Positions 27,348-35,700 of a DNA stretch of 64,000 nt are shown one piece after another (position 1 is the first letter of the stretch; each line of letters begins with the position of its first letter). This DNA comes from Mycobacterium adipatum (lineage in GTDB: Bacteria; Actinomycetota; Actinomycetes; Mycobacteriales; Mycobacteriaceae), in the NCBI RefSeq assembly GCF_001644575.1, contig NZ_CP015596.1:1426001-1490000 (forward strand). Reading direction: 5' to 3'. The notes beneath the pieces were generated by a model, which did not search any database, was not told where the DNA came from, and worked only from the letters and a program-made list of their open reading frames with translations. Both the position numbers and the translations under genes were made by a program.

Positions 27348-29245
27348 GAGAGTTCGTTGAGCCTGCCGAACCGCGCCGCGGCAATGGGATTGGCGTCGGC
27401 AACCAGATCGGTGAAGCGGTAGTTGGCGATCTTGGCCACCTCGATCAACGCGTACGCCTTCTCGGTGGCCGCGGAGTTGTCCATCCGCGACCAACCGTTG
27501 CGCAGCACCCGGTCGAAGCGCTCGGTCTCGCGCGCACAGATGATGAGCGGGAAGCCGAAGTGTTCGCGATAGGCGGCGGCCAATCCCACCACGTCCTGGT
27601 GATCATCTTCGTCGAGATTGCTCAACGCTACGTGATCGACGGCGAGAACCTGACCCGTTTCGTCCTCGGCGCCCAGGTCCGGGAACGCGTTGAGCAATTC
27701 GGCTTGCTGCTCCGATGAACCGGTCAGCACGGCATCCTGGAATGCCTCGCGCAGCGCCGTGGTGTCGGTGAACGGGCGTTGTTCGAAGGCGCGATCGGCA
27801 GCCCAGGTGACGTCCTGCACCACATGTCCGAACACCTCGGTGAAACGATCCCGGGTCATGGTGTTGACCTCGTCGAGGGTGATGGATCCGCCGCCGGCAA
27901 CCCGAGGTCCCTTCTTGCCGAGATGGAAGAAGACGATGTTGAGCACGATGGCGGCGATGGCGCCGGTGCTGATACCGCTGCCGAAAAGGATGTCCAGGCC
28001 CGCCGGCAGCGCCGAGGAGATATCCGGGTAGGAGGTCACCAGCAGTGCCAGTGCCAGGCTGGTGGTGACGATGATGACATTGCGGTGGTCGGTGAAATCG
28101 ACCTTGCCCAGCGTCTGGATGCCGACGACGGCGACGGTGGCGAACAGCGTCAGTGCCGCACCGCCGAGTACCGGGTTCGGGATGGACGCGACCACGGCGG
28201 CCACCTTGGGCAGGAAGCCGAGCAGGATCATGATCGCACCCGCCGCCGCGACCACCCATCGGCTCTTGATCCCGGTCAGCCGCACCAGGCCGACGTTCTC
28301 GGAGAACGCGGTGTAGGGGAACGAGTTGAAGATGCCGCCGATGGTGGTGGCCACCCCGTCGGCGCGCAGTACGTTGCCGATATCGGACGGGCGGACCCGC
28401 TTGCCGACGATCTCACCGGTCGCGATGGTGCTGCCGGTGGACTCCACCGCGATGATCATCATCACGATCACCATGGTGATGATGGCGACGATGTCGAACT
28501 TGGGCATACCGAAGGCGAACGGCGGCGTGAAGCCGAACATTGCGGCCTGGCCCACGCGATCGAAGTTCATGTCACCCAGCGCATATGCCACCGCGCAGCC
28601 CGCGACCAGACCCAGCAGCACGGCAATGGTGGACATGAAGCCCCGGAAGAACCGCTGGATCGCGACGATCACCGCGATGGTGCCCAGCGCGTAGAGCACC
28701 CAGCGCAGGTTGGTGGGATCGGGCTCGTGGGTGGCCGGGTTGGTCACCGCATCGAGCGCGCCGATCGGTACCAGGCACAGCCCGATGATGGTGATGAGCG
28801 TCCCGGTCACCACCGGCGGGAAGAACTTGAGCAGCCGGACGAACGCGGGTGCGATGAGGAAGGTGAAGACACCCGCGACGATCACCGCGCCGTACACGTA
28901 GAGCAGGCTCTCGGTCCCGCCGCCGTGGGCCAGCCCGATCGCGATGATCGGGGCCACCCCGGCGAATGTCACGCCCTGCAGCAGCGGCAGCCGCACACCG
29001 ACGTTCTTGAACCCGACGGCCTGGATGATCGAGGCGATGCCACAGGTGAACAGGTCGGCGGTGATGAGCATGACGAGCTCTTCGCCGGTCAGCCCGAGGG
29101 CGTTCGCGATCAGGATCGGCACCAGCACCGCGCCGGCGTAGAACGCGACGACATGCTGGAAGCCGTAAGTGGCCAGCTTCGGGAGGGGAAGCACCTCGTC
29201 TACGGGGTGCACGCGCTTGCGCTGGCTCTTGGTGGGTGCCGACAT
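27344..29245 (-). CDS. NCS2 uracil/xanthine-type permease fused to a C-terminal OHCU-decarboxylase-like domain
   Basis: A 633-residue fusion. Residues about 15-455 are a nucleobase:cation symporter-2 transporter (FQHVVAFYAGAVLVPIL at the first helix, QGVTFAGVAPIIAIG, and the NCS2 signature region around VVGIQTLGKVDF). Residues about 465-633 resemble OHCU decarboxylase (HFGFPLIIC, RMDNSAATEKAYALIEVAKIANYR). Where the enzyme has HPRIG this domain has FPDLG near residue 521, so the catalytic His is absent. Likely role: import of xanthine or urate, with the tail regulatory or structural. First gene of the urate-to-allantoin unit; ATG at 29245. Confidence 0.88.
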   Translation of the reverse strand: MSAPTKSQRKRVHPVDEVLPLPKLATYGFQHVVAFYAGAVLVPILIANALGLTGEELVMLITADLFTCGIASIIQAVGFKNVGVRLPLLQGVTFAGVAPIIAIGLAHGGGTESLLYVYGAVIVAGVFTFLIAPAFVRLLKFFPPVVTGTLITIIGLCLVPIGALDAVTNPATHEPDPTNLRWVLYALGTIAVIVAIQRFFRGFMSTIAVLLGLVAGCAVAYALGDMNFDRVGQAAMFGFTPPFAFGMPKFDIVAIITMVIVMMIIAVESTGSTIATGEIVGKRVRPSDIGNVLRADGVATTIGGIFNSFPYTAFSENVGLVRLTGIKSRWVVAAAGAIMILLGFLPKVAAVVASIPNPVLGGAALTLFATVAVVGIQTLGKVDFTDHRNVIIVTTSLALALLVTSYPDISSALPAGLDILFGSGISTGAIAAIVLNIVFFHLGKKGPRVAGGGSITLDEVNTMTRDRFTEVFGHVVQDVTWAADRAFEQRPFTDTTALREAFQDAVLTGSSEQQAELLNAFPDLGAEDETGQVLAVDHVALSNLDEDDHQDVVGLAAAYREHFGFPLIICARETERFDRVLRNGWSRMDNSAATEKAYALIEVAKIANYRFTDLVADANPIAAARFGRLNELS

Positions 29246-29316
29246 GCGGACCAGAATCCGGCAGCCGTGCTGAATTCCGGTGTCGTGGGCGTTTCGGCCA
29301 TGTTGCCGCCGACCGG

Positions 29317-30396
29317 TCAATCGAATTCCGGTCGCCAGACATCGATGATCCGGTCGCGGTCGGTGACGGCGATCTGGCGCCATCGATCGAAGACCGAGCA
29401 GGGATGCGAGATGCCCAGGTCGACGAGATCGCCGACCTGGATCCCGTCGGCACCGGTCAGCACGAGGTGGTGGTCGAAGATCGTCGCGGCGCGCGCCCGG
29501 GCGCCGAGCACGACGGGAAGCCCGGCGTCGTAGGCGAGTTCGCGTTTACCGGCACCCAGGACGGCGAGGCCCGGTTCGGGTGTGGACAGGACCGCCGCAC
29601 GAACCGTGAGCGCCGCGCGCAGACCGGCGATCGGCGACACCCGCGCATAGGTGCCGTGATCGTGCGTGACATAACAGCCCGACCGCAGCACCGGCCGCAC
29701 GTGGGGTGCCAGCCGCCCCAGCACGGCGACGACACGGTCGGGAAAGGCCGATCCGCCCATGGTGAACAGCGGCAGCTCGATCTCGCCGACCAGTTCATCG
29801 AGGACCGCGACGGCACGATCGATGTGCGCATCGACGGCCCCGAGGGTCACCCCGTCGCGTTCGTTGCGCTGCACCCCTTCGTATCCGCCGACCCCGGCCA
29901 GGCGCAGACCGTCGGCATGCCGGCAGCCGGCCGCGACCTCCCGGGCGGTGTGGATGTCCCGCACACCCGTGCGGGCGCCACCGGTGCCGACGTCCACGAT
30001 GACGCCGAGCCGATTGCCGGTCCCGGACATCGCCCGGCGCGCACGGTCGACGCCGGCACCGGAGTCCACGAACACGTAGAGCTCGAGGTCGGGCACCGTG
30101 TCGAGCCAGCCACGTAGCCGGGCCAGGTCATGCTCGGTGACGACCTCGTTGGCGATCAGGATGCGGCGCAACCCCCAGCGCAGCGCCACGGCCGCCTGGG
30201 TCACGGTGGCCACGGTGACACCCCATGCCCCGGCAGCGATCTGGCGCTCGACGATGGGACGCGTCATCGTGGTCTTGATATGCGGGCACAGCAACCAGCC
30301 CTGCGTCAGACACCACCGCGACATCAGTGCGATGTTGTGCTCCAGCGCCGCAAGGTTTAACCGAAGCTGCGGTATCTCGTGGTCGATACCGGCCAC
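29317..30396 (-). CDS. PLP fold-III enzyme, D-threonine aldolase / D-serine dehydratase-like
   Basis: A 359-residue alanine-racemase-type barrel enzyme. The PLP lysine is in CPHIKTTMT near residue 42, a GGxG-like phosphate segment is in LAGVGGYEG near 160, and the C-terminal GISHPCSVFDRW gives the His-x-Cys pair that binds zinc in D-serine dehydratases and D-threonine aldolases. Expected chemistry is cleavage or deamination of a D-amino acid. The start is uncertain; GTG 30396 is used, 9 bp after the alcohol dehydrogenase stop. The link to purine breakdown is only proximity. Confidence 0.72.
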   Translation of the reverse strand: MAGIDHEIPQLRLNLAALEHNIALMSRWCLTQGWLLCPHIKTTMTRPIVERQIAAGAWGVTVATVTQAAVALRWGLRRILIANEVVTEHDLARLRGWLDTVPDLELYVFVDSGAGVDRARRAMSGTGNRLGVIVDVGTGGARTGVRDIHTAREVAAGCRHADGLRLAGVGGYEGVQRNERDGVTLGAVDAHIDRAVAVLDELVGEIELPLFTMGGSAFPDRVVAVLGRLAPHVRPVLRSGCYVTHDHGTYARVSPIAGLRAALTVRAAVLSTPEPGLAVLGAGKRELAYDAGLPVVLGARARAATIFDHHLVLTGADGIQVGDLVDLGISHPCSVFDRWRQIAVTDRDRIIDVWRPEFD

Positions 30397-30404
30397 CGTA
30401 CGGC

Positions 30405-31517
30405 TCAGTGATCGTGCAGGATCACTCCGCGGATGTTGCGGCCGTCGCGCATGTCCTGGTAACCCTCGTTGACCTCGGCGAGTTTGTACTCGTGGGTGAC
30501 GGTCTCGTCGAGCAGCAGCTTGCCCTCCCGGTACAGCGACAGCAGCCGCGGGATATCGGCGCGCGGGTTCGCCTCGCCGTACAGGCTGCCCAGCAGCCGC
30601 TTCTGGAACAGCGTGAACATCATCATGCCCAGGGTCGGGGAGTTGTCGGTCATCGAGGACAGTGCCGTCATCACCACGGCGCCGCCCTTGCGGATGATGT
30701 TGGCGGCCTCCTCCAGCATCGCGCCCTCCAGCAGGCCGACGGTCAGGATCGCCGAGTCGGCCATCACCCCCTTGGTGAGATCGGCAACCAGTGCGGTGGC
30801 CTCTTCCATGGAGGTGACGAAGTGGGTGGCGCCGAACCGGAAAGCCAAGTCCCGCTTGGCTTCCACCGGTTCGACGACGATGATCTTCTCGGCGCCCGCC
30901 AGCCGGGCGCCCTGCACTGCGCCACTGCCGATACCACCGAGGCCGATGATGACCACGGTGTCGCCGGGGGAGACATCGGCGGTGTTGACCGCCGAGCCCC
31001 AGCCGGTGGTGACGCCGCAGCCCAGCAGACAGGCCCGCGACAGCGGAATGTCGTCGTCGATCTTGACGATGGACGCCTCGGGCACGGAGCCATACTGGGA
31101 AAACGTCCCCACGAAAGCCATCGCGCCGATGTTCTGGCCGCGCGCCCGGCGCCGGTAGGTGCCGTCGACCTGGGTTCCCGCCATGATGAGTGCGCCGAGA
31201 TCGCACAGGTTCTGGTGGCCGGTGGAACAGAACCGGCACCGGCCGCAGGCCGGCAGGAACGAGGCCACCACGTGATCGCCGGGGGCGAGCCCCACCACGC
31301 CGGGCCCGACCTCGCGCACGATCCCGGCGCCCTCGTGGCCGCCGATCAGGGGCAGTGGGGCGGCCAGATCGCCGGTACGGATGTGCTCGTCGGAGTGGCA
31401 CAGCCCGGTGGCCTCCCAGGAGACCAGCACCTCGCCGTCACCGGGCGGATCGAGATCGATCTCCTCCACGGTCCAGTCGCCGCCGTACTCCCACAGAATC
31501 GCCGCGTTGGTCTTCAT
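30405..31517 (-). CDS. Zinc-dependent alcohol dehydrogenase, NDMA-dependent type
   Basis: A 370-residue medium-chain dehydrogenase. Catalytic zinc ligands are C in GLCHSDE near residue 40 and HE in GGHEGAG near 62. The structural zinc site is CGRCRFCSTGHQNLC near 93, and the cofactor loop is GLGGIGSGAVQ near 190. Sequence style (FLPACGRCRFCSTGHQNLCDLGA) matches actinobacterial NDMA-dependent alcohol dehydrogenases, which hold the nicotinamide cofactor tightly and often pair with mycofactocin; that pairing is not visible here. ATG 31517 is preceded eight bases upstream by TACACT. Confidence 0.82.
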   Translation of the reverse strand: MKTNAAILWEYGGDWTVEEIDLDPPGDGEVLVSWEATGLCHSDEHIRTGDLAAPLPLIGGHEGAGIVREVGPGVVGLAPGDHVVASFLPACGRCRFCSTGHQNLCDLGALIMAGTQVDGTYRRRARGQNIGAMAFVGTFSQYGSVPEASIVKIDDDIPLSRACLLGCGVTTGWGSAVNTADVSPGDTVVIIGLGGIGSGAVQGARLAGAEKIIVVEPVEAKRDLAFRFGATHFVTSMEEATALVADLTKGVMADSAILTVGLLEGAMLEEAANIIRKGGAVVMTALSSMTDNSPTLGMMMFTLFQKRLLGSLYGEANPRADIPRLLSLYREGKLLLDETVTHEYKLAEVNEGYQDMRDGRNIRGVILHDH

Positions 31518-31525
31518 ATCTGGCG

Positions 31526-31531
31526 AGTGTA
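31526..31531 (-). promoter_or_regulatory. Probable -10 element of the alcohol dehydrogenase gene
   Basis: On the minus strand TACACT ends eight bases before the ATG at 31517 and there is no clear Shine-Dalgarno sequence, consistent with a leaderless or nearly leaderless mRNA. The rest of the 80-bp gap to the next gene shows no other recognisable signal. Confidence 0.4.
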
Positions 31532-31597
31532 GGAATGTGGGGCTGGCGCTGAGCCGTTTTCGCGGGGTTGCTCGTCTTCTCGCCAGGCCCCTTCTCG

Positions 31598-32332
31598 TCA
31601 GGCGGTGGTGGCCACTAGCGCCAGGCCGGCGAACGCGTGGATCCAGCTGGCGAAGCTCCCGACGAGAAAGTACTCGGTGACATCGTCGATACCGACCCGT
31701 CCGGCCTCGGAGTCGCGTTTGGCGCTGATCTCCGGGAACCGGATGATGCTCTTGGCGGCCACTACGGCCGTGGCCAGCGTCAGCTGTCCCGCCAGGCCCA
31801 GTCCGACGATCAGCAGCCGCTCCATCGAGCCGAGCAGCCTGCCGCCTTTGAGCTGATCCGACGGCTGTGGTTGGCCCGCGGGTTTGACCGCGCCGACCGA
31901 GGCCAGGATCAGCCGCACCACCTGGTTGGCGGTCGACACCTGCACCAGCAGGACGCCCAGCGCCATCAGGGCACGGTCGGCCGGTACCGACGCACCGACC
32001 CAGACCAGCCATCGGCCGATCAGCCCGTCGGCATCGGATCCCAACCCGGACAACAGGATCAACGTAGCGACCCCCGCCCCGAGAATCAGCAGTGGACGGG
32101 CCTGCCGGGCGCCGGTCCGGTCGGCCCGTTCGGATTCGACAAGCCACGCCGCGCCGACGGTCGAGGCGAGGGCCAACAGCGCCAGGTCGGCGGTCTGCCA
32201 CATCCCCGCGAGCATGGCCCCGGTGATGAGGACACCGACGCACAACACCGGTGGCTGCCACCTGCTGCCGGCCGGACGGCGCACCATATCGCCGAGGCCG
32301 ATGGCGACCAGACAGAGTGCAAGCAGGCTCAT
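31598..32332 (-). CDS. Polytopic membrane protein partnered with SatD-like protein
   Basis: A 244-residue hydrophobic protein with about six or seven membrane segments. A cytoplasmic loop (about residues 150-165, KPAGQPQPSDQLKGG) precedes LLGSMERLLIVGLGLAG, and a C-terminal segment contains IRFPEISAKRD. It begins inside the stop of the SatD-like gene (ATGA at 32332), so the two are made together. I do not recognise a function. DUF3307-like proteins occur next to satD genes elsewhere, and the RFPEISA/GSFASW ending would fit that group, but this is tentative. Confidence 0.7.
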   Translation of the reverse strand: MSLLALCLVAIGLGDMVRRPAGSRWQPPVLCVGVLITGAMLAGMWQTADLALLALASTVGAAWLVESERADRTGARQARPLLILGAGVATLILLSGLGSDADGLIGRWLVWVGASVPADRALMALGVLLVQVSTANQVVRLILASVGAVKPAGQPQPSDQLKGGRLLGSMERLLIVGLGLAGQLTLATAVVAAKSIIRFPEISAKRDSEAGRVGIDDVTEYFLVGSFASWIHAFAGLALVATTA

Positions 32333-32952
32333 GTGATCTGCGAAAGCGATTGCGAGACCACGGCCATGAGGTCCAAGCCGTCCCGTCCGGCGCGCTGCGA
32401 GACCGCCGAGGGGCTGATCTGTTCGTCGGCGGCGAGCTGCTTTTTGGTCCGGCCCGCCATCAGGCCCCGCAGGATGCGGATGGAGCGTTCATCCAGGGAT
32501 CCAAACATGTGGTCCCGACACATCAGTGCCGCGTTGACGGCCTCGACGGGCGGCCCGGTGTCGGCATCGTTGCGGTAGGTGATGCGCACCAGGGCGAGGC
32601 CGGGCTGGCGTTGTGCCTCGGCGGTCCACTCGATGGCCGCCCGTGCGGCCCACCAGCCGGGCCCGTCCTGGACACCGGTGTGCGCGTCGAGGACGTTCAC
32701 CGTCCCCCAGCCGATGCCGAAGCGGACGTCGATATCCGGGGCGAGCGCCAGCCGTAGCGTCCACGCCGCCGCTAGCGCGTCGCCGACGCGTGGATAGCTG
32801 CCTTGGAACTCGTCGCCGACGGTGATCGAGGGTGGGTCGTCCGCTCCGCCGGCGACGGCCCGCAGTGCCGCGCTCAGTTCGCGGTGCAGTGCCCGGCGAT
32901 CGACCGAGCGCCGCGAACCGACCACGTCACCGATGAGGGTCGCCCGTTCCAT
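32329..32952 (-). CDS. SatD-like protein with C-terminal helix-turn-helix
   Basis: A 207-residue soluble protein. The N-terminal two thirds resemble the SatD family (ATLIGDVVGSR at residues 4-14, ITVGDEFQGSYP near 43, RFGIGWGTV near 77). The last 60 residues look like a DNA-binding helix-turn-helix (AGRTKKQLAADEQISPSAVSQRAGRDG). The N-terminal fold is nucleotidyl-cyclase-like in appearance, but no activity is shown here. The ATG at 32952 is six bases from a TATACT box, so the mRNA is predicted leaderless. A two-dyad operator overlies this promoter, suggesting autoregulation. Confidence 0.75.
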   Translation of the reverse strand: MERATLIGDVVGSRRSVDRRALHRELSAALRAVAGGADDPPSITVGDEFQGSYPRVGDALAAAWTLRLALAPDIDVRFGIGWGTVNVLDAHTGVQDGPGWWAARAAIEWTAEAQRQPGLALVRITYRNDADTGPPVEAVNAALMCRDHMFGSLDERSIRILRGLMAGRTKKQLAADEQISPSAVSQRAGRDGLDLMAVVSQSLSQIT

Positions 32953-32958
32953 GTGAAG

Positions 32959-33014
32959 AGTATAGCTTCATTCATCGAAAATGAAGCTATGTACTTCATC
33001 ATGGTCGAATGAAG
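32959..33014 (-). promoter_or_regulatory. Promoter and double-dyad operator of the SatD-like operon
   Basis: On the minus strand TATACT (32959-32964) is a near-consensus -10 six bases before the ATG. Over and upstream of it lie CTTCAT (32966-32971) N9 ATGAAG (32981-32986) N7 CTTCAT (32994-32999) N9 ATGAAG (33009-33014), two copies of one dyad at a 28-bp period. The first is extended to 11-bp perfect arms (32962-32972 and 32980-32990). The second runs into the end of ipdC. The stretch is AT-rich compared with its surroundings. Confidence 0.7.
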
Positions 33015-34072
33015 GACGATGCTTCAGTCAGCTGTGCGACGGCCTCGTCGACGATCCTCGGCACCAGTTCGGCGCACGAGGGTAGGTCGTCCAGGATGCC
33101 GGCGACCTGTCCGGAGGCCAGCACGCCGGCATCGGTGTTGCCCTCGACCAGGCCCGCCTTGAGCAACATCGGGGTGTTGGCCGCCATCACGACCTGCGAC
33201 CAGGTCAGGTCCTTGCCGTGCCGCATGGCCAGTCCGTCGGTGATCATCGACTTCCAGGTCATCCCGGAGAGCTTCTTGAACTTCTGCGCATTGCCCACCG
33301 CGGCGGCGAAACCGCGCACCGGGGAACCGCTCTCCAGCTTCTCCACCAGGCCGGTGCGCAACACCCGGTGGGGCATGCCGTCGACACGGGTGGAGACCAC
33401 GGTGCCGTCCAGTGCGGCCTGCAGGTAGCGCTGTTTGACCGCATCCGGGACCGTCGAATCGGATGTGAGCAGGAACCGGGTGCCCATCGCGACCCCCGCG
33501 GCGCCGTAGGACAGTGCGGCGGCCAGGCCACGGCCGTCGAAGAAACCGCCCGCCGCGATCACCGGCATGCCGGTGTCGGCGACGGCGTCGAGGACCGACG
33601 GCAGCAGCAAGGTGGTGGCGATCGGGCCGGTGTGGCCGCCGCCCTCGCCGCCCTGCACGATCACCGCGTCCGCGCCCCAACCGGCGACCTTCTTGGCGTG
33701 CTTGGCCAGCCCCACCGACGGGATGACCACCACTCCGGCCTCTTTCAGCCTGGCGATCAGATCCGGTTTGGGAGCAAGGGCGAAGGAGGCGACTTTGACT
33801 CCTTCGCGGATCAGGAGGTCGACGCGGTCGTTCGCGTCGCCGGCGTCGGCCCGGATGTTGATGCCGAACGGTTTGTCGGTCGCGGCCTTGACCTTGGTCA
33901 CCGCGGTCGCCAGCTCGGCCAGCGTCATGGTCGCCGAGGCCAGGATGCCCAGCCCGCCGGCGTTGGAGGTCGCCGCGACCAGCCGGGCGCCGGCCACCCA
34001 GCCCATCCCGGTCTGCACGACGGGGTGCTCGATGCCGACCAGCTCGGTCAGCGGTGTGGTGAGCTTGCCCAT
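32999..34072 (-). CDS. ipdC: IpdC, flavin-dependent enzyme of the HIP pathway (nitronate monooxygenase-like)
   Basis: A 357-residue TIM-barrel flavoprotein of the 2-nitropropane dioxygenase group. Visible are PVVQTGMGWVAGARLVAA near the N-terminus, the FMN-binding QGGEGGGHTGPI near residue 140, and VIAAGGFFDGRGLAAALSYGAAGVAMGTRF near 180. By synteny it equals Rv3553 (IpdC), which introduces unsaturation/oxidation in the HIP-derived CoA ester before ring opening. It is the last gene of echA20-ipdA-ipdB-ipdC, 3 bp after ipdB. A plain nitronate monooxygenase role is unlikely here. Confidence 0.88.
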   Translation of the reverse strand: MGKLTTPLTELVGIEHPVVQTGMGWVAGARLVAATSNAGGLGILASATMTLAELATAVTKVKAATDKPFGINIRADAGDANDRVDLLIREGVKVASFALAPKPDLIARLKEAGVVVIPSVGLAKHAKKVAGWGADAVIVQGGEGGGHTGPIATTLLLPSVLDAVADTGMPVIAAGGFFDGRGLAAALSYGAAGVAMGTRFLLTSDSTVPDAVKQRYLQAALDGTVVSTRVDGMPHRVLRTGLVEKLESGSPVRGFAAAVGNAQKFKKLSGMTWKSMITDGLAMRHGKDLTWSQVVMAANTPMLLKAGLVEGNTDAGVLASGQVAGILDDLPSCAELVPRIVDEAVAQLTEASSFIRP

Positions 34073-34075
34073 GGC

Positions 34076-34834
34076 CTAAACCTTGACTACTTTCACTTCA
34101 CGGTCCCTCAATCCTGTCGGATCGATCACCTCGCGCAGCAAGCGCTGCTCCTCGGCGTCGGGCACTCGGGTGGTCTCCGCGGAATCCAGCCCGTGCACCT
34201 CGAAGGAGGTGTTCTCGGCCACCTGATCGGGTTCCACACCCGGGTGCAGCGACACCGCCCGCATCTGATGGTCGGGGCCGTTGAAATCGAAGACCCCGAG
34301 ATTGCTCACCACCCGGTAGACGTTGGCGAACCGGAAGGCTGGATTGGCGGGATCGATTTTGTCCCAACCGATCCCGGAGACGATGTCCACCTTGTCGGTG
34401 AACACCCGCGTGGAGTGGTTGCCGACGAAGTAGCTGGTGGGGTGGTTGATGGTGTTGCCGGGCGCGCCGCGGACCCCGAACATCTGTCGGGTGGGGTGCT
34501 GGATCGGTCCGAACGCCGACAGGTTCTGATTGCCGTACCGGTCGATCTGGTTGGCGCCCATCACGACATGGCGCCTACCCCAGGCCAGCGTCTCGAAGAC
34601 CCGGCCGAACGGCATCCAGCCCTCGATCGCGGCCTTCGCGCCGATGGCCGGGGTATCGGCGATGATGCGGGCCTCGCCGTCGGTCAGCACGATGTCGGGG
34701 GAGAAGGTCAGCCGGGCCAGCCGGGCACCGATCTGCACGATGGTGGTCATCGGGGAGACCATGATCTCGCCTGCGTCGCGGAACAATTCGGCGCACGCGA
34801 CCGCGGTCACCTCGGCACGGGTCACGGACATCAC
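34076..34834 (-). CDS. ipdB: IpdB, beta subunit of the ring C-opening COCHEA-CoA hydrolase
   Basis: A 252-residue protein of the class I CoA-transferase beta fold. With IpdA it forms a heterotetramer that hydrolyses the last carbocycle (ring C) of the steroid nucleus as its CoA thioester; it is not a transferase despite the fold. Features seen: ARLTFSPDIVLTDGEARI near residue 40, GANQIDRYGNQNLSAFG near 95 and GNHSTRVFTDKVDIVSGIGWD near 140. It begins inside the ipdA stop (ATGA), so the subunits are coupled. Order matches Rv3552. Confidence 0.92.
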   Translation of the reverse strand: MMSVTRAEVTAVACAELFRDAGEIMVSPMTTIVQIGARLARLTFSPDIVLTDGEARIIADTPAIGAKAAIEGWMPFGRVFETLAWGRRHVVMGANQIDRYGNQNLSAFGPIQHPTRQMFGVRGAPGNTINHPTSYFVGNHSTRVFTDKVDIVSGIGWDKIDPANPAFRFANVYRVVSNLGVFDFNGPDHQMRAVSLHPGVEPDQVAENTSFEVHGLDSAETTRVPDAEEQRLLREVIDPTGLRDREVKVVKV

Positions 34835-35700
34835 TGGGCACCTTCCTCTGCGAACTTACGCACGGCCGCCTGATAGTCCGCCTCGCCGCCGGACAGATAG
34901 GTCTTGACGAACTCGGCCCACGTCTCGTCCGAGCCGGCGGCCTCGGCGTAGTGGCGCTGGAATTTCTCGTCACGGCGATAATCGGGTTCGTTGGTGGTGA
35001 AGTGCGCGCCGTTGGGAGCTTCCACGACGCTGTCGACCATCATCCGGTTGATCAGCAGCTGCTGCGGCACAACCGAACTCACCAGTTCCTCGGTGGATAC
35101 CACCTTCTCGACCGACAAGAAGCGCTGCTCGGCGGACATCAGGAACAGGTCATCGAAGTACGGGTCGATACCCGTGTAGGCGGCGTTGCCGCGCTCGTCG
35201 CCGAGGTTCATGTGGACGAACGCCGCATCGAGATTCAGCGCCGGCATCGCGATGAGTTCCTGGTCGTCATAAGGCGATTTCACGGTCTTGAGCTCGTCGC
35301 CCCAAAAGGCGCGCACATCGCTGCCCAGCCCGGCCCGGATCGGCAGGAACGGCAGCCGTTGGGCGGCGGCCTGCAGACCGCAGCGCAGCATGCCTTCGTC
35401 CATTTCGCGGGCCTCGATGGCGCCGGTGGTGCGGGCCTTGGCAAACCACGGATCGTAGAACGGCGGCGAGTCCAGCGAGACGAAGCCGTAGTACACCCGC
35501 TTGACCTTTCCTGCCGAGCACAACAGGCCCAGGTCCGGGCCGCCGTAGGTCACCACGGTCAGATCAGTCACATCGGTGCGCAGCAACGCGCGGACGAAGG
35601 CCATCGGCTTGCGTCGCGAACCCCAGCCGCCGATGCCGATGGTCATGCCGCTCTCGATCGAGGCGACGGCCTGCTCCAGCGTTGTTCTCTTGTCTGTCAT
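34831..35700 (-). CDS. ipdA: IpdA, alpha subunit of the ring C-opening COCHEA-CoA hydrolase
   Basis: A 289-residue CoA-transferase alpha-type protein. GMTIGIGGWGSRRKPMAFVRALLR at the N-terminus is the CoA-transferase loop, with GPDLGLLCSAGKVKRVYYGFVSLD near residue 55 and NLGDERGNAAYTGIDPYFDDLFL near 165. It partners IpdB, which follows with a 4-bp overlap; its own start overlaps the echA20 stop. Equivalent to Rv3551. Loss of this complex in mycobacteria stalls sterol degradation and ties up CoA. Confidence 0.92.
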   Translation of the reverse strand: MTDKRTTLEQAVASIESGMTIGIGGWGSRRKPMAFVRALLRTDVTDLTVVTYGGPDLGLLCSAGKVKRVYYGFVSLDSPPFYDPWFAKARTTGAIEAREMDEGMLRCGLQAAAQRLPFLPIRAGLGSDVRAFWGDELKTVKSPYDDQELIAMPALNLDAAFVHMNLGDERGNAAYTGIDPYFDDLFLMSAEQRFLSVEKVVSTEELVSSVVPQQLLINRMMVDSVVEAPNGAHFTTNEPDYRRDEKFQRHYAEAAGSDETWAEFVKTYLSGGEADYQAAVRKFAEEGAQ

